This document shows positions 44,496 to 52,357 of a stretch of 64,000 nucleotides of DNA, piece after piece (position 1 is the first letter of the stretch; each line of letters starts with the position of its first letter). The notes below the pieces were generated by a model. The model saw only the letters and a program-made list of their open reading frames with translations. It was not told where the DNA came from and did not search any database. Location of the stretch: NCBI RefSeq assembly GCF_050402865.1, contig NZ_BAABMF010000003.1, forward strand, positions 62,001-126,000, given 5' to 3'. The stretch is from Clostridium_AF sediminicola. GTDB lineage: Bacteria > Bacillota > Clostridia > Clostridiales > Clostridiaceae. Both the position numbers and the translations under genes were made by a program.

Positions 44496-45650
44496 CTAAA
44501 CATTAATATAATCTGTATAAACGGGCTGTAACCCTCTATCTAGAATCATTTGGTGTACTTCATCAACACTTCTAGGATCGGAAATTTCAAATTGTTCATC
44601 GCCTTTTCCTTCTTCGCTATGACCACCAACGCCCACTTTAACACCTGCTGAAATTTTTGTTGCTACCATTCCTACTACATTATTACGAAATCCCGCTCTC
44701 TCTCTTGTTGAAATTGTTATTCCAGCAAATGGCATAAACAATCGATAAGCAAGCATTACTTGTAATAGTTGCTTTTCGTGAACATCGTTTGGGTTATTAT
44801 CTTTATTGTTGATGAAAGGTCTTAACCGTGGTGTTGAGAATGAGATTTCAGCGTGAGGATACTTCTGCTGTATAAAAAATGCATGTAAACCTGCTGCCAA
44901 GGCATCCTTTCGGAAATCGTCTAATCCTAAAAGTGCTCCAAAAGATACACCACGTAAGCCTCCTAATATAGCACGTTCTTGAGAATAAAAACGGTATGGG
45001 AAAACTCTTTTAGGACCAGATAAATGAACTGTTTCATACTTGTCACTATTATAAGTTTCTTGATAAACAGAAACAAAATCTGCACCACATTTATTTAAGT
45101 AAGTGTATTCTTCTGTGTTTAGCGGATAAATTTCAATTCCAATTGTAGAAAAATATTTTGTAGCTAGTTTAACTGCTTCTCCGATATATTCTACTCCAGA
45201 GGCATTACGTGATTCACCAGTCAAAATTAATATTTCTTTTAAACCTGTTGCTGCAATCTCTTTCATTTCTTTATCCATTTCCTCTAAAGAAAGTTTTCCA
45301 CGGTGAATCTTATTTTTGCAATTAAAACCACAATAAGTGCAATGGTTTTCGCAGTAGTTAGAAATATATAATGGAGTAAACATAGTAATTGAATTACCAA
45401 ATTGCTTTCTAGTTTTTAACTTAGCGATTCTTGCCATTTCTTCTAAATGTGGAAGAGCTGCTGGAGACAAGATAGCGGCATAATCCTCTATTGAAAGATA
45501 GTCTTTTGCCAGAGCTTTTTTTACATCATTACTGTTATAGTTTTTATAATCATATTTTTCTACTAGTTCTAATACCTTGTCCATAATTTCAGAATGAATA
45601 ATATCCATATCATTTAAATATTCCATATGATTTGTTTTACTAGAATCCAT
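44496..45650 (-). CDS. thiH: 2-iminoacetate synthase (radical SAM)
   Basis: 384 aa, the usual ThiH length. Radical SAM cluster motif CENHCTYCGF (C-x3-C-x2-C) at about residue 95, then EILILTGESRN, YLNKCGADFVSVYQETY and the C-terminal STRERAGFRNN. It cleaves tyrosine to 2-iminoacetate and p-cresol for thiazole synthesis. This oxygen-sensitive route (instead of ThiO) fits an anaerobe. The gap to thiE is 9 bp and to thiG 2 bp. Confidence 0.92.
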   Translation of the reverse strand: MDSSKTNHMEYLNDMDIIHSEIMDKVLELVEKYDYKNYNSNDVKKALAKDYLSIEDYAAILSPAALPHLEEMARIAKLKTRKQFGNSITMFTPLYISNYCENHCTYCGFNCKNKIHRGKLSLEEMDKEMKEIAATGLKEILILTGESRNASGVEYIGEAVKLATKYFSTIGIEIYPLNTEEYTYLNKCGADFVSVYQETYNSDKYETVHLSGPKRVFPYRFYSQERAILGGLRGVSFGALLGLDDFRKDALAAGLHAFFIQQKYPHAEISFSTPRLRPFINNKDNNPNDVHEKQLLQVMLAYRLFMPFAGITISTRERAGFRNNVVGMVATKISAGVKVGVGGHSEEGKGDEQFEISDPRSVDEVHQMILDRGLQPVYTDYINV

Positions 45651-45652
45651 AA

Positions 45653-46420
45653 TTAATCCTCCAAAAATCCAGTCAAAGGACTAGATGCTTCTGCCACATT
45701 ATTTAATACTCTTCCAAGTCCAGCAAGGTAAGCTGAACGTCCCGCTTCAACAGCATGTTTGAATGCTTTTGACATCATTGCAATATCATTTGCTGTTGCA
45801 ATTGCTGTATTACACATAACAGCAGCAGCACCCATTTCCATTGCTTCACAGGCTTGAGATGGACGACCGATACCAGCATCTACAATAATAGGCAAATCTA
45901 TTTCATCTATTAATATTTTTATAAAATCTTTTGTACAAAGACCTTTATTGCTACCAATAGGTGAGCCTAGAGGCATTATTGTTGCAGCACCAGCACTAAC
46001 TAATGCTCTTGCTACATTTAAATCAGGATACATGTATGGCATAACCACAAAGCCTTCTTTTGCAAGTATTTCTGTAGCTTTTATTGTTTCGTAATTATCT
46101 GGAAATAAATATTTAGAATCTTTAATGACCTCAACTTTTACAAAATCTCCACATCCAATTTCTCTTGATAGTCGTGCTATTCTTACAGCTTCTTCTGCAG
46201 TCCTTGCACCAGAAGTGTTTGGCAATAATGTAATTCCTTTTGGTATAAAATCTAAAATATTTTCCTCTCCACCAACATTTGCACGACGTAATGCAAGGGT
46301 TATGATTTCTGTTTCTCCATTTTCAATAACTGCTTTTATCAAATCCAAAGAAAACTTACCTGAACCTAATATAAATCTTGATTTAAACTTATGTCCTTTA
46401 ATTATCAAATTATCATTCAT
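45653..46420 (-). CDS. thiG: Thiazole synthase
   Basis: 255 aa. ThiG barrel with FILGSGKFSL, ITLALRRANVG, NTSGARTAEEAVRIARL, the Schiff-base lysine in VKVEVIKDSKYLFPD and phosphate loops LGSPIGSNKG and VDAGIGRPSQA. The start at MNDNLIIKGHKF follows AAAAGG at 8 bp; the longer open frame upstream only reads through the intergenic gap into thiF. It makes the thiazole ring from 2-iminoacetate, DXP and ThiS-thiocarboxylate. Confidence 0.93.
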   Translation of the reverse strand: MNDNLIIKGHKFKSRFILGSGKFSLDLIKAVIENGETEIITLALRRANVGGEENILDFIPKGITLLPNTSGARTAEEAVRIARLSREIGCGDFVKVEVIKDSKYLFPDNYETIKATEILAKEGFVVMPYMYPDLNVARALVSAGAATIMPLGSPIGSNKGLCTKDFIKILIDEIDLPIIVDAGIGRPSQACEAMEMGAAAVMCNTAIATANDIAMMSKAFKHAVEAGRSAYLAGLGRVLNNVAEASSPLTGFLED

Positions 46421-46461
46421 TTTACTCATCCTTTTTATGTATTTTAAAATTTGTTTAATTT

Positions 46462-47133
46462 CTATACTTCTTCTATTCCAAGTAATAATCGTAAGACCAT
46501 ATTTGCTTGATGGCCTGCACAAATTTGTACTCTTGGAGCCATTAGCCCTTGTCCAATTTTCGCTTCATTTTTCATATCTCCACACACATATAAACCTTTC
46601 ATTGGTTTTGTGGTTTTGATTAAATTTGAACTACCATAGCCAGCCATACCAGATGCTGCTACAATTTTAGTACCAGTAAGTTCTTCTAATGCTACATTGA
46701 CAAGCATTGATTTTGCCTCAGGATTATCAAAAGCCTCACAAATAATGTGATAACCATTAAGTAATGTACTAACATTCTCCTTAGTTACTTTTATATTATG
46801 AGTATACACATTAATAAAAGGGTTAATTTCTTCTATCTGTTTTTTTAGTGCTAATGTTTTTGGCATACCTATATGGCTAATGTTGTAGCATTGCCTATTT
46901 AAATTGCTCAGTTCAACAACATCAAAATCTACAAGAAGTAATTCTCCGACACCTATTCTTGCAAGCATAACTGCAATATTAGACCCAAGTCCACCTAGAC
47001 CAGCAACGGCTACTTTACTTTTTTTTATTTTATTATGTACATTAGGAGTATGCCTTGCCATCATCATACTCTCAAGCTCATCCTCACTAGGCATAGAATC
47101 TTTAATCTCTTTTTCGTTCAAAGTTATTTTCAT
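46462..47133 (-). CDS. thiF: ThiS adenylyltransferase
   Basis: 223 aa E1-like enzyme. Nucleotide loop VAGLGGLGSNIAVMLARIGVGE, LVDFDVVELSNLNRQCYN, and the catalytic ILCEAFDNPEAKS-type strand. It is the short ThiF form found in clostridia, with YVCGDMKNEAKIGQGLMAPRV near the end. It adenylates the ThiS C-terminus. Three bases after thiS. Confidence 0.88.
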   Translation of the reverse strand: MKITLNEKEIKDSMPSEDELESMMMARHTPNVHNKIKKSKVAVAGLGGLGSNIAVMLARIGVGELLLVDFDVVELSNLNRQCYNISHIGMPKTLALKKQIEEINPFINVYTHNIKVTKENVSTLLNGYHIICEAFDNPEAKSMLVNVALEELTGTKIVAASGMAGYGSSNLIKTTKPMKGLYVCGDMKNEAKIGQGLMAPRVQICAGHQANMVLRLLLGIEEV

Positions 47134-47136
47134 AAA

Positions 47137-47331
47137 TCAACCGCCTCCCACAAAAGTAACAACTTCTATCGTGTCATCATAATTAAGCATAATACTTTTA
47201 TACATTAATTTTGGAACAATTTCACCATTGCGTTCTACTGCAATTCTAGTAATGTCATAGTTTTGATCTTTTAAAAAATCATATAAACTTTTGCTTTCAC
47301 CTAAGGTAATAATAGATCCATTTACTTTCAT
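47137..47331 (-). CDS. thiS: Sulfur carrier protein
   Basis: 64 aa beta-grasp protein ending VVTFVGGG, with the terminal GG that becomes the thiocarboxylate. MKVNGSIITL start and LYDFLKDQNY helix are typical. First gene of the operon, preceded by a structured leader. Ribosome site AAAGGAG. Confidence 0.88.
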   Translation of the reverse strand: MKVNGSIITLGESKSLYDFLKDQNYDITRIAVERNGEIVPKLMYKSIMLNYDDTIEVVTFVGGG

Positions 47332-47363
47332 ATTTTCACTCCTTTACCATTTTATTTAAATAA

Positions 47364-47421
47364 ACAAAAAAAGCACAAAATGAATCTACACCCGCGGTGG
47401 TGTACCCCATTTTGTGCTTAG
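47364..47421 (-). promoter_or_regulatory. Structured leader hairpin of the thi operon (terminator/attenuator)
   Basis: Outer stem AAGCACAAAATG/CATTTTGTGCTT (12 bp, 47371-47382 with 47408-47419) and inner stem TACACC/GGTGTA, separated by asymmetric loops, then seven U on the minus strand. It ends about 35 bp before thiS. It lacks the CUGAGA and ACCUGA blocks of a TPP riboswitch. A Firmicutes thiS leader RNA motif has been described; this could be a member, but I cannot check. Confidence 0.6.
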
Positions 47422-47468
47422 CACGTCAAAACAAAACTATATTAATGATATTCACTTTTGATAAAGCA

Positions 47469-47497
47469 ATTGTACATTGTTTTATTATTCTTGTCAA
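47469..47497 (-). promoter_or_regulatory. Sigma-A promoter of the thi operon
   Basis: TTGACA (47497-47492), 17-bp spacer, TACAAT (47474-47469). A start near 47461 gives a leader of about 130 nt that contains the hairpin at 47364-47421. Confidence 0.75.
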
Positions 47498-47526
47498 GTA
47501 TATCAGTAAATGCTCTAACATTTCTT

Positions 47527-48168
47527 CTAAAGCTTATTCTTTATCTCCACATAATTGTAAATAGAATACTTTGAAATACCAAAGAAATTTGCTATTCTAT
47601 CGCCAGCCTTAGTAATTAAAAAAGCGCCAGCATCATTAAGAAACTCAATAGCTTGAATTTTTTCTTCTTTATTCATTAGTTGAACAGGCTTTCCTATTTT
47701 TTTTACAGACTCCTCTAATAAATCATCAAGCAATTGATTTACATTCTGTGGAATTTTACTTGCAGCTTGAACTCCATCTTTATGACTAATTAATGATTCT
47801 ATACAATTGCTAGCTATAGTAAGTTCAGTAATATCATAGTTAATACTAAATATTCCTATAGGCTTGTCATCGTCATCACGAATGTATATAGTACTGGATT
47901 TTAAAATTTTACCATCTTGCGTCTTGGTTATATAGCTCAACTTATCTTCAACTCCGCTTGAAGCATGTTGCAACGCATCTAAAACAACACGAGAAGGTCC
48001 GTCACTGTTTGTTCTATGTGTAACATGTCCATTTTCGATAAAGATTATTGGGTAATCTACATAACCAGAAGATAAATCATGAATAACAACTTCGCAATTA
48101 CGCCCAAATTGTGATGAAATACCTTTTGCCAATCTTTTCAAAAATTCTAAATTAGATATATCCCCCAT
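47527..48168 (-). CDS. DauR/YheO-type transcriptional regulator
   Basis: 213 aa. The N-terminal two thirds are a PAS-like YheO sensor domain (FGRNCEVVIHDLSSGYVDYPII in parts, then RDDDDKPIGIFSINYD). The last 60 residues are a DauR-like HTH (IEFLNDAGAFLITKAGDRIANFFGISKYSIYNYV in parts). In relatives the sensor binds small metabolites. Transcribed in the same direction as the thi operon, about 200 bp upstream of thiS with a promoter between. Control of thi genes is possible but not shown. Confidence 0.78.
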   Translation of the reverse strand: MGDISNLEFLKRLAKGISSQFGRNCEVVIHDLSSGYVDYPIIFIENGHVTHRTNSDGPSRVVLDALQHASSGVEDKLSYITKTQDGKILKSSTIYIRDDDDKPIGIFSINYDITELTIASNCIESLISHKDGVQAASKIPQNVNQLLDDLLEESVKKIGKPVQLMNKEEKIQAIEFLNDAGAFLITKAGDRIANFFGISKYSIYNYVEIKNKL

Positions 48169-48309
48169 AATAAACCTCTCTATTCTATATTTAATAAAAA
48201 CTTATTTTAAGTTATTTATTTTCATCCCAAATTAATTATATCATAATTTCGAGAAAATTATAAAAACTATAAAAAAAAATGTCTCCGTTATAACATATTG
48301 GATTTTTAC

Positions 48310-49005
48310 TTAGGTCTTACTTCCATAATATATATCATTGTTTATTATTACAGATGAACCAATTTCAGGGCCATATTTAATATAAATCACATTACTCATA
48401 TCTTCCTGGGTGTTATAATCAATTTCTCTCAATGCCATGGTTCTAACATTATTATCAACAATAACTTCAAGATCTAAAGCGTCCTCTAGTATCTTTTTTA
48501 CATTGACTTTCTCTTGCCCTAACCCATATGCATGTTTGCTTATACCTGCTGATGCATCAACTGTGCCGATAATTCCAACTCCAATAATATCTTGTTTAAA
48601 AATATTTGCTTTCCATAAAATACTCATGCACTCATTAGCAATTTTCATAAGCAATTCTTTGGGTTGCACACCTTTATCCGTTTCCATATTACTAAAAGAT
48701 ACAATTTCCCTATCTATATTTGAAACACCAATATTTATTGAAAATGCTTCTATATTTATTCCAATAACATATTTATAATTATAATCAATATCATTAAGAA
48801 CTTTTTTTCTTCCTGACCTTGTATCCTCTTCTTCAAATTGACCAACTTCTTTAACAATACCTTCTTTAACCATTTCATTTACAATAATAGTTATTGCAAC
48901 TGAAGTAAGTTGAAGAATTTTAGCAATGTCCTATCTAGAAAGTGCACCATTTTTTCTCAATGTATTTAGAATTAAGCTTCGGTTTCTAATCTTAACTGTT
49001 GTCAT
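48310..49005 (-). pseudogene. ROK family regulator, broken by in-frame stop and C-terminal loss
   Basis: The reading frame begins TTVKIRNRSLILNTLRKNGALSR (given in parts: winged-helix start) and hits a TAG at 48933-48931. After the stop the same frame goes on with DIAKILQLTSVAIT and NEMVKEGIVKEVG, the rest of the helix-turn-helix, and then a ROK domain (VIGINIEAFSINIGVS, IGVGIIGTVDASAG, VDNNVRTMALREID). It ends NDIYYGSKT, where the family continues for 150-200 residues with GEIGH and the zinc motif. So two separate defects exist. No function expected. Confidence 0.78.
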
Positions 49006-49190
49006 ATGATATTTTTGTTTCAAATATGGCATTTTTGCAACTTCCCCAAAATGATCTTGAACTCCTACAGCTTTTACTAGAGTTAAACACCCTCCCATAT
49101 GCCCTACTCCCAAAGTTCCTATTTCATCAACTATGAGTCGACGAATTTTAGACTTTTTTCAATTAGAAATTCCTGTTCTTGTTTATTCAT
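49006..49190 (-). pseudogene. Transketolase remnant (N-subunit head joined to C-subunit tail)
   Basis: Behind a good ribosome site (GGGGGAG) the frame MNKQEQEFLIEKSLK breaks after a lost base in an A run (T run 49146-49149 on the plus strand). It goes on in the next frame as KIRRLIVDEIGTLGVGHMGG, the start of a split transketolase N-terminal subunit. It then jumps to AVGVQDHFGEVAKMPYLKQK, the end of the C-terminal subunit. Most of both genes is deleted, and the tail runs directly into the broken ROK gene. Confidence 0.7.
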
Positions 49191-49238
49191 ACGTCTCCCC
49201 CTCATTTATTAAACCTTTTAATTAATTAAAGTCTAAAA

Positions 49239-49412
49239 TCAATATATCATTATATTATCACCTACTATACCAACATATGCACCTTTATCAAAATAATAAG
49301 TATTACTTTGTATATCTTGAACCTTTCCAAGCAAAAGTATCAAGTCTGTTGTAGCTACATCAATTTCATTGCATTTATGATATTCAAGGCCAATTAAAGT
49401 AGAATTAGTATA
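49239..49412 (-). pseudogene. Fragment resembling the DUF4867 family
   Basis: An open stretch without own start reads TNSTLIGLEYHKCNEIDV and TDLILLLGKVQDI, then a short unrelated end (GAYVGIVGDNIMIY). The first part resembles DUF4867 proteins, which lie in sugar catabolism clusters of gut Firmicutes. I judge it a gene remnant; the family call is from memory of the pattern. Confidence 0.4.
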
Positions 49413-49413
49413 A

Positions 49414-50313
49414 TTATATATCTAGATTACCTTCGAAAATTATAAGACCGACCCCAGCTAAAATAAATATAAGTCCTGCCAATTGCATTTTAGTCATTGC
49501 TTCTCCAAGAAAAATAAAAACTAATGCAATTGCGCTCACAGGAATTAGACTGTTAAAAACGCCAGCTGTAGTTCCACTCACATGAGAAATTCCTCTAAAC
49601 CATAAAACATATGCCATCACTGTTAATACCACGCCTGTATACAGCGTTAATATCCAGAAATTTAAATTCATCAAAAATGAGTATCCTTGCGTTAGTTCAT
49701 ATATGCTCAAAGGAAAGAATAAAAAAATTCCACAAATACAAATCATTAAACTTCTAGTTAAAGGTGAAATCTTAACAGAAGCTTTTTTACTAAAAATCAC
49801 AAATGATGATTCACCTAATACAGCCATCAGAATCATAGCATTACCAAGAAGTCTCATGTTTCCTTCAGTAGATTCTTGAATTCCATTTAAATTAATAATA
49901 AGCACTCCAACAAAAGCACAAAGTAACGCTATTATTTCTCGTTTTCCCAATTTGTCTTTAAGAAATATAACTGATAATATAACTGTCGTCACAGGGGTTA
50001 AGCTCAAAATTACTCCTGCATCCATAGCCTTCGTCAATCCTACTCCATAAACAATAAAAATACGAAACAAAACTACTCCTGATAAAGTTTGAAGAAAAAA
50101 AATTATAAAATCCTTTCGTGTTGTATTTTTTAGTTCTTTTTTTATATTATCTTTTCCAATTAAAAAGAATAAAATTATGCTAGCAATAAACATACTGAAT
50201 AACTGAATGCAATATATAGATTCGCCACCTGATATAATACGACTTACTACTAATGTGCTGCCAACAATTATCGATGCGCCAGTTAAGGATATCAACGCTT
50301 GAAATCTAGACAT
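49414..50313 (-). CDS. EamA/DMT-type exporter
   Basis: 299 aa, ten helices in two EamA repeats (about 10-140 and 155-290). DAGVILSLTPVTTVILSVIFLKDKL in parts and the second-repeat counterpart FNSLIPVSAIALVFIFLGEAMTK in parts mark the repeats. Probably exports an amino acid or similar metabolite. Divergent from a MocR-type regulator over a 120-bp spacer with repeated sites, which is the usual pairing for these exporters. GGAGG ribosome site. Confidence 0.85.
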   Translation of the reverse strand: MSRFQALISLTGASIIVGSTLVVSRIISGGESIYCIQLFSMFIASIILFFLIGKDNIKKELKNTTRKDFIIFFLQTLSGVVLFRIFIVYGVGLTKAMDAGVILSLTPVTTVILSVIFLKDKLGKREIIALLCAFVGVLIINLNGIQESTEGNMRLLGNAMILMAVLGESSFVIFSKKASVKISPLTRSLMICICGIFLFFPLSIYELTQGYSFLMNLNFWILTLYTGVVLTVMAYVLWFRGISHVSGTTAGVFNSLIPVSAIALVFIFLGEAMTKMQLAGLIFILAGVGLIIFEGNLDI

Positions 50314-50387
50314 AAGAACACCTCCATAAAATTTAGTTTTAAGTTTAAAGTATGTTATAATTATAGTCTGATAATGTGGTTCTATTA

Positions 50388-50421
50388 AGTACCAATTTAC
50401 ACTGTTTTTTATAGTACCAAT
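50388..50421. promoter_or_regulatory. Direct-repeat operator in the EamA/MocR spacer
   Basis: AGTACCAAT occurs twice in the same orientation, 50388-50396 and 50413-50421, 25 bp start to start. MocR/PdxR regulators typically bind such direct repeats. The second copy is close to the MocR ribosome site, so autoregulation is plausible. Confidence 0.6.
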
Positions 50422-50433
50422 CGAGGTGATTAT

Positions 50434-51822
50434 ATGTATTTACAAATAGACCGTAATAGTTTTATACCAATGATTAAACAAATCTATACTCAATTAAAAG
50501 ACATGATTTTAAAAGGTGATCTTGAATCAAATCACCGTCTTCCTTCATCAAGAAGGCTAGCTGAAACCTTACAAGTTTCTCGTAATGTTGTTATAGAAGC
50601 ATATGAAATGTTAACTTCTGAAGGATACACCAAAAGTGTTCAAGGTTCCGGAATATATGTGAATGAGGCAATATCTATATCTCGTCCAACAATAAAAGGT
50701 CCCAAACTTAAACTCTCAGGAATGAAAGACTCAAACAATTGCATTAGTTTCAAATCAGGACTTCCTGCTTTAGATAAGTTCCCACGAAGTAAGTGGCTAC
50801 AATGTTACCGGGAATCTATTTTTAATATACCTGATAAAGAACTGGGGTACGATCTTCCAAACGGCTATTTGCCTTTTCGAAAGACTCTATCAGAATATCT
50901 TTTTAGATCTCATGGTATCCGATGTCATGAAGATCAAATCATTATTACATCTGGAGCTGTTCAAGCGCTTTATCTAATATCTAAGTATTTTAGTCAATTA
51001 TCTGGCTCTATACTTTTGGAAGAACCTACCGCAAAAGGCATTAGAAATATAGTTACATCAAATCATTCAAATGTAATTTATCACTCAATTAATCATAAAG
51101 GAATAGATGCATCTACACTTCCAAAAGAAATAGATTTAACATGTATTATAACAACGCCATCTCATCAATATCCTCTAGGAGGATCACTTTCTATTTCAAA
51201 ACGAGTGGAGCTTATTCGATATGCCCGTGACAATAATTGCTATGTAGTTGAAGATGATTACGACAGTGAATATCGCTATGGTAATTCACCTGTTGAATCT
51301 TTATATGAACTGGATTCTGACCATGTTATTTACATAGGATCATTCAGCAAAATCTTATTGCCAAGTATTCGTATTGGTTATATGGTTTTACCTGTGAATC
51401 TTATTGAGCCAATTTATCAAATTAAAAGTTTGATTGACATTCATTGCCCAACTCTTAATCAAGCTACTATGGATAAATTTATTGCATATGGATACCTAGA
51501 ACAACATATAGCAAAAACAAAAAAAATCTATAAGAAGCGTCGTTTGATATTAATTAACGCTTTAATAGATACATTCGGGAAAAATGTTACCATCTTAGGA
51601 AAGGAAACAGGTATACATCTAGTTGCTGAATTTAGTAATATTACTTTTACTAAGGAACTTATGAATAGAATAATGGACGCAGGTGTATATATTATGCCTG
51701 TTAGTTACCATGCCGTCATTCCTGAAAAGCATGATTCTCAACTTATTTTTGGATATGGAAATCTTACAGAAGATGATATATTGAAAGGTATTAATATTCT
51801 TTATAAGTGTGTTAAAAATTAG
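50434..51822 (+). CDS. MocR/PdxR-type GntR regulator with aminotransferase domain
   Basis: 462 aa. GntR winged helix (residues 5-75; LPSSRRLAETLQVSRNVVIEAYEML in parts). Then a fold-type I aminotransferase domain (115-460) with ITSGAVQALYLISKYF, VEDDYDSEYRY (aspartate for the pyridine nitrogen) and the PLP lysine in GSFSKILLPSIRIGY. In PdxR relatives PLP is the effector; others respond to GABA, taurine or amino acids. GAGGTG ribosome site. Most likely controls the divergent EamA exporter and itself. Confidence 0.88.
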   Translation: MYLQIDRNSFIPMIKQIYTQLKDMILKGDLESNHRLPSSRRLAETLQVSRNVVIEAYEMLTSEGYTKSVQGSGIYVNEAISISRPTIKGPKLKLSGMKDSNNCISFKSGLPALDKFPRSKWLQCYRESIFNIPDKELGYDLPNGYLPFRKTLSEYLFRSHGIRCHEDQIIITSGAVQALYLISKYFSQLSGSILLEEPTAKGIRNIVTSNHSNVIYHSINHKGIDASTLPKEIDLTCIITTPSHQYPLGGSLSISKRVELIRYARDNNCYVVEDDYDSEYRYGNSPVESLYELDSDHVIYIGSFSKILLPSIRIGYMVLPVNLIEPIYQIKSLIDIHCPTLNQATMDKFIAYGYLEQHIAKTKKIYKKRRLILINALIDTFGKNVTILGKETGIHLVAEFSNITFTKELMNRIMDAGVYIMPVSYHAVIPEKHDSQLIFGYGNLTEDDILKGINILYKCVKN

Positions 51823-52357
51823 TGAAACAATTTTTCAGAGAACTCAATTTTGAGTTCTCTGAAGTTACAGCAAGCACTAAATACACAAATCCTAACTTTG
51901 TTATTAATAAATAGAAATTTTATTAATAAATTTACTTAAGAAAATCAATTGTTATGATTATAGTTAAGCCCCCAGTAGAACTCATGATAATTTCACTATA
52001 TTTAGGAGTTTTTTTAATAATTCACAACTAAATCCTCAATTATATCTGATTTGTAATTAAATTTTTAATTCATCTAACAACTTATCATTGAAATATGCTG
52101 GGAATTTATTATTTTTTTGAACCTCTTAATTTTAACATTTTTTATAAAGATTACAAATAAAATATCTGTAGAAAAAATCTAAAGAAAAACAATTATTATT
52201 TACCCCAAAATCAGGAGTATATTTAAATGGACAAAAGTATATACTAAAAAAAACATTATTTTTGTGAAAAACTCCATAACTAAATAATATAATAAAATAT
52301 TTAATACTATATAAAAATGATAGTATTATATTAAATAAAATTTGAGAAGGAGATATT
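51823..52357. other. Intergenic region: perfect palindrome, AT-rich repeats, promoter area of selO
   Basis: 535 bp without a clear gene. It holds a perfect 30-bp palindrome (51834-51863, core AACTCAATTTTGAGTT), two copies of TTATTAATAA near 51904-51927, and an imperfect hairpin TAATACTAT...ATAGTATTA just before the selO ribosome site. On the minus strand a short open stretch ending SSTGGLTIIITIDFLK (about 51937-52012) may be a decayed gene end; I do not recognise it. Confidence 0.45.
51834..51863. repeat. Perfect 30-bp palindrome, copy A
   Basis: TTCAGAGAACTCAATT and its reverse complement form an uninterrupted palindrome. No T run follows on either strand, so it is not a standard terminator. 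A close relative stands at 63155-63184, with paired changes that keep it palindromic. Confidence 0.65.

Noticed and set aside
46421..46522. Longer thiG start
   Set aside because: The extra residues read through the intergenic gap and into thiF and lack ThiG similarity; AAAAGG is correctly placed before MNDNLI.
47340..47460. TPP riboswitch upstream of thiS
   Set aside because: The conserved CUGAGA and ACCUGAUCUGG-type blocks are absent; only a hairpin with a U tract is present.
48931..49113. 60-aa ORF as a genuine small gene
   Set aside because: Its content is the end of a transketolase subunit joined to the start of a ROK regulator and it stops at a TAG inside the helix-turn-helix, so it is a pseudogene piece.
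51834..51863. Palindrome as Rho-independent terminator of the MocR gene
   Set aside because: No T run follows on either strand and the stem is not GC-rich; recorded as a repeat instead.
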